Origin: Phoebastria nigripes
Taxonomy: Eukaryota > Chordata > Aves > Procellariiformes > Diomedeidae
Assembly: GCA_035582835.1 (NCBI GenBank)
Contig: JAYKAV010000411.1
Span: forward strand, 1,200,843 to 1,264,842
Direction: 5' to 3'
Length of the DNA stretch: 64,000 nucleotides
Positions 36,926 through 50,200 of this stretch are shown here, piece after piece. Below the pieces are notes generated by a model. It was given only the letters and a program-made list of their open reading frames with translations. It was not told where the DNA came from and did no database searches. Position 1 is the first letter of the stretch; the number at the start of each line of letters is the position of its first letter. Position numbers and translations under genes: made by a program.

Positions 36926-37807
36926 GTGAGTAATCCAGTGAGTAGGCCTACAAGAGGGAAAACCACAGGTGTATTTACCTCCTTTCCTCCCTTAAATGCT
37001 TTCAGGTGCATTTAAAAGCAAATTCCTCTGCCACCTGAAAGAGCCNCAGTCCCTATTCAGCTTCTCACCTGCCTGGGTAGTGGAAGCTGGAGGTTCCGGA
37101 GTGCTCTGGCAGTTTCTGCTCGCTCCCGTTCAGGCTGCCTGACACTGTGGGATGGGTTCATGTCCAGGTCTTTGGTATATCTTGGGGTTGGGGCTGCTCC
37201 TCACTTCAGCTACGCAGCCATTGAATGGGTATCCAAAAAAGCATTTCGGTACCTCAGTCCACTTGAGACCTCATGTAGGACTCTGAATGAGGAAATTCCA
37301 GCCCCTATGACTGGGTAACATGATGATATCGTAAGTCTTCAGGTGGGCTTACTCCAAGGGTTTGGGACGCTTATTCTTAAAATTCTGCATAGCCTCTGTA
37401 GTATTTTACATAGTGCCAATTTTCTGATTTAAGTCAATCCTGAATGCACTTATGATATCACTGTCTGTCTAAATAGACAGTAGATCAATTCAGCTAAGGA
37501 AATATGTCGTCATTCTGCATCCTTGTATTCTGTGTCCTTGCTGGAAAGGGACTAGTAAAGGCTTTTTCTATTCTAGCAACAGGAGGATTTCCTAAGATGA
37601 AACTGCTGAGTAATCTTGGTCATTTTCCAGTATGCTGGTTCATTTAATGTAATTTAGAGCATCATTTTCATGCCTGTAGCATTTAGGTAATCGCTAGCTA
37701 AGAGTNGCTGATAGTATCAAACATTCAGCTCTGCCATGCAGACCTACTGCTACATTTTCTGGCTTTGATAAATTGGATGTCAAGATCAGGTACAAGTGTT
37801 GATGTTT

Positions 37808-37880
37808 CAGATAAAAAAAGAGAGAAAGTGGGAGAGTGAATGAACGAAGGAGGGAAAGGAAGGAATGAAGGAAGCAAGCT
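37808..37880. repeat. Purine-rich GAAG/GGAA low-complexity tract
   Basis: Mostly A and G on the + strand, with repeated GAGAG, GAAGGA and GGAAGG words and few pyrimidines. Confidence 0.75.
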
Positions 37881-39078
37881 CTGGAGAAAAAGTCTAGACT
37901 GAAGTTTTTCATTAATTAATTTGTTATGTAAAATAGCTGTTTTAACACACACAAATACGTTAAATTATTTTTCAGCATCCTTTAATTTTCCTACTCGTTT
38001 GATAAACAGTCAAATAAAATTTCTGAAAGTAAAAATGAAGCATGACAAAATCAAACTAAGCTTGTTCATTGACAGTGACCCTTATACTTTGGCAATATTT
38101 AATATCACTTCAAGTTTTTTTGCACAAATATAATGACTATACAAAATGCAGGGCAGTGGGGAATCTGACAGTATTTTACGGGTCTATATGTATATTTGTG
38201 GACTGTATGTATATACATATCTTTGTGTAATTCTGATAAAAAATAAACATTATAGCTTTGACTTAAAACTAGCCAATGCTACCTGAGTTAATTCACATGC
38301 ATAGTTTTCCCCCATAAACCTATGAAAGTAGCCACCACTTAGCTCAGGCTACTGCAGCTACAGGCAGAGAGAGTGGAGGGCTGGAGTTGGCAGGGCACTG
38401 GGAACATGGACATGAGAGGCAGAAAGGCTAAAGATGCGTGGATGATGATGAGGTCCGTAGAGCATAGCTGTAAATAAAAAATAGCTAAATAAATGCCAGT
38501 TGTTTCATCTTCTCTTTTTGCACACCAATATGTTTATGTAGACTAATTGTGGGCAGTGCTAGTGTCTGAAAAAAAAAATTATGCAAGTGGCTGAGCTAGC
38601 TTTTACTGGGTGGGAAAGTGGGAGGCAGTGAGGAGGCAGTGGTAGAAACTGCAGATTTTACATGCTTAGGAAAAAAACGTGTCCAATACGAGTGTGTAAA
38701 AGCTGCTGGGTGTCACAGTGCATAGTGCTGAGCCAACATTTTTCTGCTCTCTGAACTGCTTGATGAGCAGATCTGACATCTAGCAACGCCAGTCATGGCA
38801 CACGGTGAGCAATTTTGGAGCAAAAAAATCCAGTGGGGGCAGGGGAAGAGGGAATACTGTCAAAGCCACATCTCTGGTCTTTTCCCAGCGAGAGTCTGAC
38901 ATGGAATTGCTCTGTGGTATAAGCACCATCCTTCCTTAGATGTTACTAATGGTGCAAACCAGTTAATGAAAGGCTTGTGTGTGCTGCAACTGTTGTGCAG
39001 AAAGTGCGAGGGCACAGGAAAACGGAGTAAGAGGATGCTTGTGCTGCTTGTGGGCAATGGGTAGATTGGGACAACGAG

Positions 39079-39312
39079 GTGCGTAGGATGGCAGAACTGC
39101 TTGCAGGACTGTCCTGCACAGCGCTGCTGGGGCTGAGCAACCCTGAGGCTTCCCCGGAGCATGCCGATGTGCATGCTCTCCTGCTGACAGCTGCTTTGCT
39201 TCGAGGCCAGGATGGAGTGGGCAGCCGTGGAGCGGACCTGGGGATAAGGGCTCTCAAGGAAGTGCTGCCAGAAGACAGTGCAGTGGAAACCAATGCATGT
39301 AAAACTGCTTAA
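39079..39312 (+). CDS. Weak candidate ORF of 77 codons in a GC-richer patch
   Basis: The frame begins MRRMAELLAGLSCTALLGL and ends in TAA at 39,312. It lies in a locally GC-rich patch (about 39,060-39,290) that also leaves a 115-codon frame open on the opposite strand, so openness alone is poor evidence. No promoter, splice context or homology is visible. Confidence 0.1.
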   Translation: MRRMAELLAGLSCTALLGLSNPEASPEHADVHALLLTAALLRGQDGVGSRGADLGIRALKEVLPEDSAVETNACKTA

Positions 39313-40370
39313 TTATACAGTGCTTAATTATATATATTATATCTAAATGTAGAGAACAATGAGTAGGAGTAGCCCATATAAGTTAGTTGCCTGCAAAGTA
39401 AAAAATTCCCTAGGTACTGCAGTTGGGTAAGTGAATTTCATCTTATACGTTTGTTTCTTCTTTTTGTTTTTTTTTGAAATCCAAAAAGCTTCTCTTGTAA
39501 ATTTGCATAGCCGTCGACTTGCTGAGGGTAATGCTACTAACTGTGCTGCTGAGAGAAGTCCTCCCAAAAGACAAAAACCTGTGGGCTTTATTTCTTTTCA
39601 CACCACTGATTCATCACTTGCTCTCCTCCCTCAAGATTTACAGTACCTCAGGACCTGACTGGAGGAGCTGTCTGTCATACTTCCAGTTAATCAATGACCT
39701 ACTTTATTATTACATTTAAAGCATGGGCTCAAAGAGAGGCTTTTTACATCGAGTGAAGATCTGATCAATAACTGGCATGAAGGACACGGCAGGGAACAGG
39801 GCTGTGGAAAAGTGAACAGTTTTTACTAAATGTCATTTCATGACACCTCCCCTTGGTAGTCCAGTCTATTTTAGGTACAACAGGATGTCATCATTCCAGT
39901 TACTCTTTCAAATACAGATGTGCAGACTGTGGAAATATACTAAGCGCCAAACTGGAAGCCTTTCATATAAAAATTAGCACATCAGAAGGAAACAAAACAA
40001 ATTTTATTTTCGTTCCCCGTCACTTAATTGTATGCATCTTGTCCCACATAATGGCAAGTACAATCCAACTCAGCTGGCCTCAGAAAGTTAAGTGAAACAG
40101 TGTGCCCCAAAAAATTATTTTCTACTGGACTACTAACAAAGAGCAACTCTGTTATGAAACTTATTTTGTAAGACTGCTACTGGTTTTGGGGACAGACCTA
40201 TTCCTTTGTGCCTTCTGTATCACAAACACTTCATTTCATTACAAAAGTAACCACTTGTTACTTTTATGCACCTCTGCAAAACTGCCACAATTAGGAGAGA
40301 AATGAATTGGGTTCTCCTTTGTCTCATGTATCGCCAAGAGGATTACTATTATGTTTCTATTACTTATACT

Positions 40371-40400
40371 ATATATAACATATATATATATACACACACG
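40371..40400. repeat. AT/AC microsatellite
   Basis: Alternating TA and CA dinucleotides (ATATATAACATATATATATATACACACACG) form a short, impure simple repeat. Confidence 0.85.
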
Positions 40401-43400
40401 GTTATGTTTCTGCAACCTCATTTAGACAGTAGAGTCAGTGGATTTATAATGGTCTCACCAAAGACCGAAACCACCCATGCACAGGCGCAGCTGAAGAACG
40501 ATTTAACAGAGTCTCTGTTGTCACTGCCAGGACAAGAGTTGGAAAGATCTTGAGTTTGAGATCCGGGCTGAGTTTATATGTTTTGTAACTGAATAATGTC
40601 TTAGGTCTGGATTCATCTCACCTAGCTGTAGGCAAATGTTTGAGTCAATCAAGAGAGCAAGTAGTAACCCTCGTGTCTGCACAGGGTTAGTCATGAGTGA
40701 TGGACTGAGTCCACCTAAGGTCCANCGCATTTTCTAAAGGTGCCTATCTTTCTCCGTGAGTCAACACAGGAAGCCCAGTGAGACCCTGTCCCTAACCAGA
40801 CACCTCGGGAAGCGTTAGCGCTAGCTGTTATTGGTCAAGGCCTTCATGCGCTCAAGGAATGGTCCTGACCTGGGAGGAGAGGACTGATAGATCCCCTCTC
40901 TGTTGTAAGAAAAACAGGAATTCCCTAAAATCTTGTGCTACTAGTAACTTCCCCAGCGATTCTGAAAAAAATCCAAACTCTTACACTTGAAATGTGTGGG
41001 TTTTTCAAGAGACAAAGCTGATTCCAGCAGTAACCCCTTTCCAATGATAGCAAACACTATTCAGGAGAATGGAATCTTGCGGAGCCAGAAGAGGTACATG
41101 CTAATGAAATTAGGATGAAACCGTGTTGCTCTTATGATTTTGGTTCCTGCCCATCTTTGCATAAAAGGAGGAGTTCCAACGCTTGCAATTTATACTCTCT
41201 GCAGTGCAAAACCTCCTTACATCATCTACCTGACCTGTTATACTGCACCTTGGAGTAAAGCAGCCATTCAGAAGTGCTACAGAAGACAGACATCCACTCC
41301 TTCTTTCACAAAGTCAGAGTAGTTTTGGGATAGGTGAAAGGATGAAAAGGAGCTGAAAGTACCCAGCATCTCCTGTTCTCTCCTCCTAATATCAATATTT
41401 AGGCAGGCTAACATGCAATCCTGTCACAGGTGACAGAAAAATAAAGGTAATACTTTTAAAACAGGGCTTTAATAAGAGTAAGGTCAGGGCTGCTCTCTCT
41501 GCTCTTTGAATTCATTATATGGAGAGAAGGATTGCTGTCAAGGCATCAAAAGCTCTACATATTAAGACAAATGCCAATACCCAAAGCTAAGTACCTAAAT
41601 AAGCATCTCAGTTTCAGGTTCTTGCCAACCACGTGGCTTTGGCATTTCGCAAAATAATATTTCATAAAAATGTATTGGTATATAAGCAAACCATGGTTTT
41701 AAAATGCCACATTAAGCTAAGTGATAACAGGAAAACATAGGAGTACAGTGGTGGAGTGGTTAAAATGGGTTGCTAGGATGTCACAAGGATGACTTTGAGA
41801 TTGTTCCAAAGAGTGTCTCCTCTCAAAACTGTAAACACACAGTTGGGCTGAGGAGTCAAAAGCAGATAAATTAGATGTTAGCTACGTGGCGCTCTGGCGT
41901 GTCAGAAGTTGGTATATCTTAACTGCTGTAGCTCAAAGGGCTCCAAAGATCAGACAGGCCATGAATGCTGATTATTTTGAAATTTATAGGATAAGATTAT
42001 GCAGAAAGAAAGCCCATTTATTTAGTTGCAAACTGAATAATTAGATATGGAAATTAGTAGCCATGGGTCACATAATGCCATCATTTTGAGAATAACCTCA
42101 TTGTAAGAACTGATCTAAACTGAAAAACACAAGGAACAACTGAACAGAGCATAACACATTTAACAAAGGAATAAAATGATATTGAAATGACCACATTCCA
42201 GGGAAATGAAAATCTGCTCCCAAACTCTGACTATATTTGTTCAGAGTCTCATACGCTAAATCTCCCTGAAGGGTGATTTTTCTTGGACAGCTGAGACAGA
42301 TGCACTTCCATATTTCAAGCCCCTCTCCTATCACTGCTGCACAGAGCAGAGCTACTGATGGTCTCCTTCACCCGGAGTGTGGAGAGACTTGCCAGGAATA
42401 CATGGTCCCTTCCAAAGAAAGCAGACTTATTAGTTGGTTGCTCAGTTAAATGCAAGCTACCAGGCCTTTTGGCCCCCTTTTTGTTCCTTCTGCAACTATT
42501 CTGTGAATGAGATGTTTTGGCACTGAAGTCATGCAAGTAATAAAAAGAGTGATGTGGTATTTCCTGTACCTATTCCCTATCTCAGCNTGACACAGATCCT
42601 GCAAGCTCCAAGCACCTCTGAAGCCTTTCAGTCTGATGTGGGTAGAGCATGGCTTCCAGCAGGCTGTGGTATAAGGCGTCCCTGAATCTCAACCTCCTCC
42701 CTTTTGCACTTCTTGCTCTTTAAATTATTCTCACCTTTGCAAGCAAAAAAAGAGCATGTGCCTGAAAGTCCTGTATTAGCGACTGAACCTTCAAATTTCT
42801 AACAGCTCCTAAAGTGCTGAGTACGCTGAGCACTCACTGGAAATTTAAGCCCCTCCACATTTTCTGCAGCTAGCACCAGTGAGCACCATAGGGAACCAAG
42901 ATCTACGCCGCACCATACCCATGCAGAAGAGGGAGGAATGGAGCTGCCTTCTGCACTGCTGGTGGCTCAGGCCGGCATTTCTTAGGTTCCTCAGACCCAA
43001 ATGGCGTTCCCTACACAAAGAGCCTTCATGATCAGTCCAGAGTAGGGTTTGTGCAGACTCTGGATAACTCAGCTGTGCACGAAGAACAGCAGGAACAGGT
43101 AGCCCTGGAGCAATGGGGAAAACATCCCAGCAGAATGAGGAGTATGAGGTGTTTCTGGACTGCTGTTCACATGCTTGGGGTATCTCACAGCACTCACCAG
43201 TGCTCTTCTGGACCAAGGCATCCAGAATCCCACACCAGAGATGTGGCCACAGCTGCCCTAGTCCAAGTTGAAAACCCGTCAAAAATTTAGGAAAGACACC
43301 ATCTTTTCTCAGTGTTTGTATCAGATTCTGCATGAGCCAAGGTCTGAATCTCCACCCTGAGGGTTTATCTCCATTTTCCATGGCAGTGATGTTAATCCAA

Positions 43401-44994
43401 GTGGTTACTTTGATTTACACAGAGCTTCTGAGTTACTCTGTTGTAATGTTAAGCAAAAAGATCCGCTGGAAATGCACCAATAAAAATTACAACAAAGGCC
43501 AATTAGTTTTTTTTTTCTCTGACTTATTCACACAAAGAACACTTTAAAAGGTGAATTGCTGACTGAGGCACCACTCCAGCTGGGATGAGGATAATTTGGG
43601 GTTGGTAACTCTAATAGCTTCTAAGTGAAATTCATTTGCTGCCAGTAGTGCAGCTCTAACTGATTTTCATCTGCACTTTTAATAAAGCAAATAAAAAACA
43701 GTGTAGTCTCTGGTATGTGAAAGTGTCCAAAGCTGGGACAGAAATTAATAACGTAATAGGGTAAGGTATCTAGGGTCTGGATAAAGTGTCCTGGAATTAG
43801 AAATGCTAATGGCTTGTCTCGCAGNTAACTGGGTTGGTATAACAGTGGGCACAGTGGCCTGCCACAAAGCCCACTCTGCACTTAAGTCACTCCAGAGCCT
43901 GGGAGACGGCTCTGCCACACCTCCAGGTCTGCCCAGCACCACTCACACCTTTACAGAAATGCCAGAAGAAGGACTGGTGCAGCCATTTCACGGCACTGAT
44001 ACTCCTGATGTATCTCACCAAAAAGACTAGGGTTGTGACAAGGAAAATCTTTTCTGCCTGCTTTTGAAAGGATTTGTTGATTCAGGACTAGACCTAACAT
44101 TCGTGCTGAGGTTTCCAGTGTCTCAGAAAGGCTGAAAAATCTGATTACAGTTGAGATGAATGGAGGAAGANTTCAAAAAGCCTTGCAAATTTCAGGAGTG
44201 TTTTGTTGATCAGAAAGAGCTATTTTGGCAGGCCACAATTCCGTGCAAGATACTCATTTATAAGGAGGAAGAATAGGTCAGAAGGAAGGCATAAATGAAC
44301 TGTCACTTAGGAAGTCTCCACTGTGACTAAATCTTTCTAGAGACATCTTTAACTTAACTTCTAATAAACTTAAGGTCTTGAAATACCCTTCCACTGTTTC
44401 AAAGAACATACATTCACTTATTCAGAAATACTGGACAAGTCTTTTAATTTTGCTGTGCTACAGAGTACTTATTTGTACAAGCATCCTACTTGCCTTACAT
44501 GAAGTTTGCAACTAAACCCACCGGTGTTTGCGGAGCATTTAAAATACTTGGATGTCAGTGAGTCAGACATTAAGAGCATTTGGTATTAGTTATTTGCTAC
44601 GTTCTTTCTCCACATATTTTAGTCATATAATATACATGTAAAAGAATAAAAGCAACTAGCATCGCTTTCCTTAAGACGAGTAAGTCTTCCTTCCAGCAGC
44701 TCACAATCTGGCCCTGCAGCTTTGGCTGTCTGCCAGACAAGTTAGTGCTGGTATCATGTAGGCTAATGTAACTCTTGAATCACTTGACTAAATTTAGACA
44801 CTTGCCTCAGAATTGCCTCCAAACATTTAAATAGACCTCACTAAGACGCTTTTCAGGTTTTGTGGGGTTTTGTTCTTTAAATCAGACACACGCTTTTAAT
44901 TTGGCTTTTTTTATTTCTTCAGTAAAAATAAGTTATTGTTCATAGTTACTCATTCAAAAATATTAATTCTAAAGAGTTGAGAGGTGCTTTCCTA

Positions 44995-45565
44995 GCATGG
45001 CGTGCGTTCAGCAGCGCCGGATGCCTGAGTGCCTAGGTGCAGGAGCAACGTGCAGAGCGGCTGGTTTGTTTTCTCCTCTGGCAGCCCCTGGGAGAAGCGT
45101 GCGCGGTGAAAACTGTGCAACTCAGCATTATATAACCCAAAACACAATGGCTGCGACGGTATTGTCTCTTCAGGGCACGTGCTCGGAGATACTCATCGGG
45201 AGAGTGACTTCAGACCTAAGGGAAATCAAAGGGACCTGTCTGGGTTATCTCCCCTCTATCCTTCCCTCCCTGAAGGTGCGGGAGGTGTGGGAAGGGGGAA
45301 GAGTCCAGCGAAGCAGGTTTGCAGTCACGCCTCACCACCCCCTTGGACGGACCCCACACTTCGTCTTTGAGCTGCCTTTCTGACTAGCTGATGGTATGGT
45401 TATGTTATGACGAACTATAACCGTGGGCAGTGTAAAATCAAGGAAGTTAGCCGTCATGAGCGGATCCCTGGCAGACACTCGCCAATTCACTTTTGAGCGG
45501 CATTTAGGCCCAGTGACATGTCTGACGAGCAGTCAGAGACTGAAGCTTGGTCGGCACAGCCCACT
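44995..45565. promoter_or_regulatory. Small CpG-rich islet
   Basis: A local rise in CpG and GC lies within AT-rich DNA about 24 kb right of the main island. It contains a CACGTG E-box, a TATA-like box and the ORF at 44,997-45,383. Orphan CpG islets of this type often mark alternative promoters or enhancers. Here that role is inference. Confidence 0.4.
44997..45383 (+). CDS. Candidate 128-codon ORF in a CpG-rich islet
   Basis: The ATG has A at -3 and G at +4. The frame starts MACVQQRRMPECLGAGA and ends in TGA. A second in-frame ATG at 45,148, also in a strong context, starts MAATVLSLQGT. The surrounding islet (about 44,995-45,565) has some twenty CpGs, far above the neighbouring density, plus a TATA-like TATATAA at 45,130 and a palindromic CACGTG E-box at 45,176. 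It could be an alternative first exon, a non-coding CpG-islet promoter, or a GC-rich conserved element. The protein is not recognised and the composition is not clearly coding. Confidence 0.2.
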   Translation: MACVQQRRMPECLGAGATCRAAGLFSPLAAPGRSVRGENCATQHYITQNTMAATVLSLQGTCSEILIGRVTSDLREIKGTCLGYLPSILPSLKVREVWEGGRVQRSRFAVTPHHPLGRTPHFVFELPF

Positions 45566-45828
45566 CTCTGGTGTGGAACTGTAAGCTCATAGAAGGTCCC
45601 ACAGACTCACATGAACCACCGGGGAAAAGGCATGACTCCAGGGCATTTCTGAGCCTCTGGGAAGGAAACCCCATTTTCTGAGCTAAGCCTCGTACCACCA
45701 TTTTTAATTCAAGGGATATTAAAACAAAGCTGCCCAACAGAAGATAAGCTCATGGATGTTTTGGAGTTCATTATACACTGTACATACTGGTATCTGGTTG
45801 TCAGTGTATAGAAACTTCCCTGCTGCAG

Positions 45829-45891
45829 AGTTTCAGAAACTGAAAGCAAAGGCTGTAACTGGAGTGTTTGAGCAACACCACAGAGAATTGG
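45829..45891 (+). other. Candidate 63-nt exon
   Basis: A good acceptor (AACTTCCCTGCTGCAG) and donor (ATTGG|GTAAGC) enclose 63 nt. One frame is open and reads FQKLKAKAVTGVFEQHHREL. It lies about 450 bp downstream of the CpG islet ORF. Any splice partnership is untested. Confidence 0.2.
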
Positions 45892-46490
45892 GTAAGCGAC
45901 CAGCAGAACGAGATTTATGAGAATATATGTGAACGCTTCAGTTATAAACAGCTAGCTATACCATGACCACACAGAGACAAACAACCCTGCAGTTTAATTA
46001 GTGACAGGGATGTACAGTCCCTGCTGCCGTACTGAGGCAAATGGTACGCCCGTATGAGAAGCAGAAGCAAAGTTTGGAGTGAGCTGGAGACTGTGTTGAC
46101 CTCCTCAAACTCCATACATCACTCAGGGTGGTAACAGCTGACGCCACTCATGTTTTGTGTTCTTACAATGCATGGTTAATATTCACTCACTAACTGTGGC
46201 AGCTACATTTGGTTTATTCTGTATAATTAATGAGTTTATTCCAGAAATAGGTACCGTAGCATCCCTAACATTTTTCTCTGAAGCATCTGATATTGACCAG
46301 GGTCAGATCCTAGATTTTTTTGGACCAGCTTGGAAATTCTTCCTTGTTTTATTAAACAAAGTCATTACATTTTCCTTGCACATGGCAAATAGCCACACTT
46401 GAAGCTTAGAAAACAGTACGTTAGCAGCATTTACCCCAAAAGAATCTGAACAAGCTGTAACATATATTTCTACATATACATACAGATGTN

Positions 46491-46533
46491 TATGTACATA
46501 AATAGATATCCATATGTACATAAATATATATCT
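46491..46533. repeat. 22-bp AT-rich tandem duplication
   Basis: Two copies beginning TATGTACATAAATA lie at 46,491 and 46,513, differing slightly at their ends and preceded by a single N at 46,490. Confidence 0.75.
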
Positions 46534-47251
46534 ATAGCAAGCACTGCCTGAAATACCGCCCTCCCTAAGGAAAAGCATAGCAATCGGCTGGTGCTGAACT
46601 CACCCCATAGCAGCAGAAGGAAGGGGAATTTTGGCCCGTGTCTACAGAGGTGAACTCCTACAAAAGCAGAGTTCACATGGGTAGCGTTCATGCACAGCAT
46701 CTCTCCTGCGCCAGGCCTCAGCCAAGAGCGTGCGGCACCTCATAGAGCAACACTCCTAGGTGAGTGCCTTGGAGTTGAGAAAGACTGAATTTGCACCAAA
46801 AGACCGAAGTGTTCATTCATAGCCAGAAGCCACAGAAAGCTTGCAATGAAAGGCGTGCAGTGGAAGGCATAGTTAGAGAAGCAAGGAGTTAGTGAGTACA
46901 AAAGGACAAAACTAGGCCCAGAGATGTCCGAGAAACTAATCTCTCAAATCTGCTGATGTCCATCAGTGTAGCGCCTGGGCTTTCTGGGTAGTGAGAAAGT
47001 CACGTGGTATGTTTGGGGAAAGAGAGGTGAAATGGATTACTCAGGATAAGGTACTGGGTTTGTCAGTGACCAGAGGCTTCAAGCATGTTGCCTGAAAACA
47101 GCCAGAACTTCAAAGACAATCACAGTCATTGGCTTTCTCTGTTTAACTCTATTAATTCTTTAATTATATAATTCATTAATCTTCCTCCTTTCAAGAAGAG
47201 AAGGTAGGGTATTTAGCTAGAGATGAACGTGAACTTGGACTCATTTTGAAA

Positions 47252-47273
47252 ACACACACACACACACACACAC
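47252..47273. repeat. (AC)11 microsatellite
   Basis: Eleven perfect AC dinucleotides, the longest pure dinucleotide repeat in the window. Confidence 0.95.
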
Positions 47274-50200
47274 GTTTTACTGAAAAGCGTTAATTTCAAT
47301 TTGGATCTGAATTTTACTTCTGATCACCTTTAGCATTTAAAAATACTTAGACAGTTGGAAGAAAGACCTTTACAACTGGCAATGTTTACATGTGGATCTG
47401 AATTTAAAACCATAGTTGACATGAACCCATAGTCTATGCATACACTATACAATTACACTTTCAGGGATGTAGACTTTCCTTTCCCCATGTGGTCTGTGGC
47501 CCAGACTACAACATAGTGTTTTCCACATGCCAGAGCTGAATTGTCAGCTTTAATAGTAATTTCATCAGCAAAGTCATCGAACTGGCCAATGTCATTCATG
47601 GTAGCTTTCTACCATGACATTCTGTCCCAGATTGAATTTGATTACCTAAAGCTTTATTGCCAAAGCGAAACAAATCACTCTAATACTGCAAGCTGAATGC
47701 TAGCTGAAGCATGGTCATTTTTTGTTCTTTCAGTAAAGCCTATCTCTTTCGGTACCATAAATATCCTTATAGCATGGTTTGAGATCATCTATACCAGCTG
47801 AAGTCACTATTAAAATTATCCTTTATTCAGTCAGTTTCAGGGGGCATCCAATTGTAACTTCAATACACTTCATCTTTATGCCATGGAGAAGGACAAGAGA
47901 GTCCAAAGGAAGACCTAAAAATCCTTGTTTCAGAGGTGAGAAGGATTCCTGTTGAGCAGGAACTGAAGAGACAACTGTAGGGTGTTGTTTGATGACCTTT
48001 CACAAAGTCAACAATAGCATGGCATTGCTGATGATTTGAGACAGGCATATTAGGCTAATTAAACTGCATTGCTGGCAGCAGCCCAAAGTTAAGAGGGCAT
48101 AAAGTTGGAATTCCTGCAAAGCAAGGTAGAAATGAGGCAAAAAATCCTTTACGATATACCTACCCATCAAGAACAATTGCAATTAACTAAAGATGAGAGC
48201 AAGGGACTAAAAATAATCTTTTAAATTTGAGTTAATTTTCTCACAGTATTTCTTCCATTGAACTTCATTCTCCACTACTCATAAGCTGGGAAGCGACGTT
48301 CTCCCTATAGATCTTTCTTAGTATCAGTTTCCAGGTAGTGGCTCAGCATATGAGCTATTATTCCCCTCTGCCCTGCCATTTGCTGTCCTTTCCTTGAAGA
48401 CTAGTCAAAACATCTGCCCTAACAGTTTGAACTACTCCACTTTGGAAGATATTGCTGTGTATACAGCATCAAGTATGCACATACCCTTTACAGAGCACAT
48501 TCAGAATGAACAACTCACTGTCTCGCTAGCAGAATGTGATGCACAGGCCAGTTATTGTTGGTGAAGAGATCTCACAATTTTTCTTTTCAATGGTAGAGTG
48601 TTTTAAGGGAAGATTGAAAGAGATGAATGGTGCTTGTAAGCTGCAAAGTAGTGGCCTGTTCTAAGTAGAGGTGTGATATGAAAAGAAGTGCAAGTCACAA
48701 GTGGGAGAAGATGACAAAAGAAGTAGGCAGCAGAAAATGCACGGAACAGATCAGGGTTGACTCATATGGCTTTCAAGTCTGTTTACTTCTTTGGAGGACT
48801 ACACAGAAATCTATTTGCCTTCTGGACAATTGACTCCTGCACACAGCCTTGCTTTCTGGTTTTCTGCCATTCTCTAGCTATAGACCTCCTTCCTCATACA
48901 CAGGCCCTATAAACAAGCTGGAAATGTGTGAGGAAGGAGAAAGGTATTAAGAGACTTCTGTTACTTCCCCGATCTGCAGGAAATTGGAATTAACCACTCC
49001 GTCCTTGTGCTTCTCTATCCTTTAACCATATTGATGTCAGTGTTCTCCACACCTTTACAATATCTCCTTGCTACTGAGAATGAAATCCCTAGAGCACCCA
49101 GTACCAGCAGGATCCACGTACAAGGAGCAGGGAAACGATAATCCTCTGCGTTTTATGGCCTTTCAGGGACAACTCCTCATCAGCCACATGCTGGGAAACC
49201 AGACAATTCAGATGCCTTTAAGATATCATGTGGAGAGAGTGTGGGTAGAGTTCGGGGCTTAGGTAGCCAAAAACAAAAAGAGCTTTCAGGAGAGCGCTTA
49301 GACTAAACTTTTTACAGCCTGGAAACTTTGACATCTGCAGAATGCAATGCTTAGTTATTCAGCCTCTGTTTACATCTCCTTCAGATCTAGCCATCTGCTA
49401 CACTTCAGCTGTTGTGTTTTGATGCCAACCTTCCTGTAAGCAGGCTTGCATTGATTAGATTCCATCTAGCAGTGTAGCTGCTTCTCTGTGAAAGCCTAGC
49501 TTAGTGGCTCCTTTCTCACTTCTGCTTGGACATGTGAATATTGCTTTCTCATCAGAACCAAACTGACATATCATACATCTATTAGTTGCCCACATCCATT
49601 CTTGTAAGTCCATTCATTCACTGGAAATTCCTACTATGTTACTTCGTGTTGCTCTGCTGCAGAGTATGAAAGTAGAGGCATTCCATCCATGCATGGATAT
49701 GAAAGATTTAGCAATTAGAGTTCACTTTCTTGCACCTTTCACTGGCATCTATTATATAAGTAAAAGGAACTGTTCAATATATTGAGTGGGTCATTTTTAG
49801 AGGCTGTACTCATGGGCCTGAGATGGCTGAGATGCAAAGATTTACTCAGACTTTATTTTTTTCTCCGTGTTTCTACTTCTTGTTGTCCTTAAATCTGGGA
49901 ATAATTTTAGATAATATTTACCAAACACATGGGTAGTAGAGGAACCATTCAGTAAGCTACTAAATCATAGCCATGCAATGAAGTCTAAGGAGTGGGAAGA
50001 GGAAGGGTAGAAAACNTGAAAAAAAGGAGAGAAGTATAATAGCTACAGATCAGTGGGAGTGAAAATTTTGTTATTCTTTCTAAGATAATAATGATGCCTT
50101 CAGAAAGTAATTTTTTTAGCTGAGGTTCTGAGTCTCTTCTTGCATGCCTTGAAATTGTTATTTGTTCATACAGTCAGAAATGTTCTGCAATAGTTTCCCT

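Larger units (their letters stand above)
26561..44996. other. Long non-coding stretch with scattered candidate exons
   Basis: No protein family is recognisable over about 18 kb. It holds homopolymers (T17 at 28,000-28,016, T18 at 35,588-35,605), a 20-bp tandem repeat at 27,020, a purine tract near 37,810-37,880, an AT/AC microsatellite at 40,371-40,400, paired AP-1 sites at 34,229, and candidate plus-strand exons at 29,395, 32,158 and 36,842. A GC-richer ORF of 77 codons lies at 39,079-39,312. The longest open frames (178 codons at 42,845-43,381 minus, 143 codons at 32,085-32,516 plus) are near what chance gives in a window this size. Confidence 0.5.

Noticed and set aside
42845..43381. 178-codon minus-strand ORF
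   Set aside because: Roughly one ORF of this length is expected by chance in 64 kb over six frames. No domain, splice context or similarity is visible.
44623..44680. Strong acceptor (CTCCACATATTTTAG) with GTAAGT donor
   Set aside because: All three frames contain stops. It could be a non-coding exon but there is no further support.
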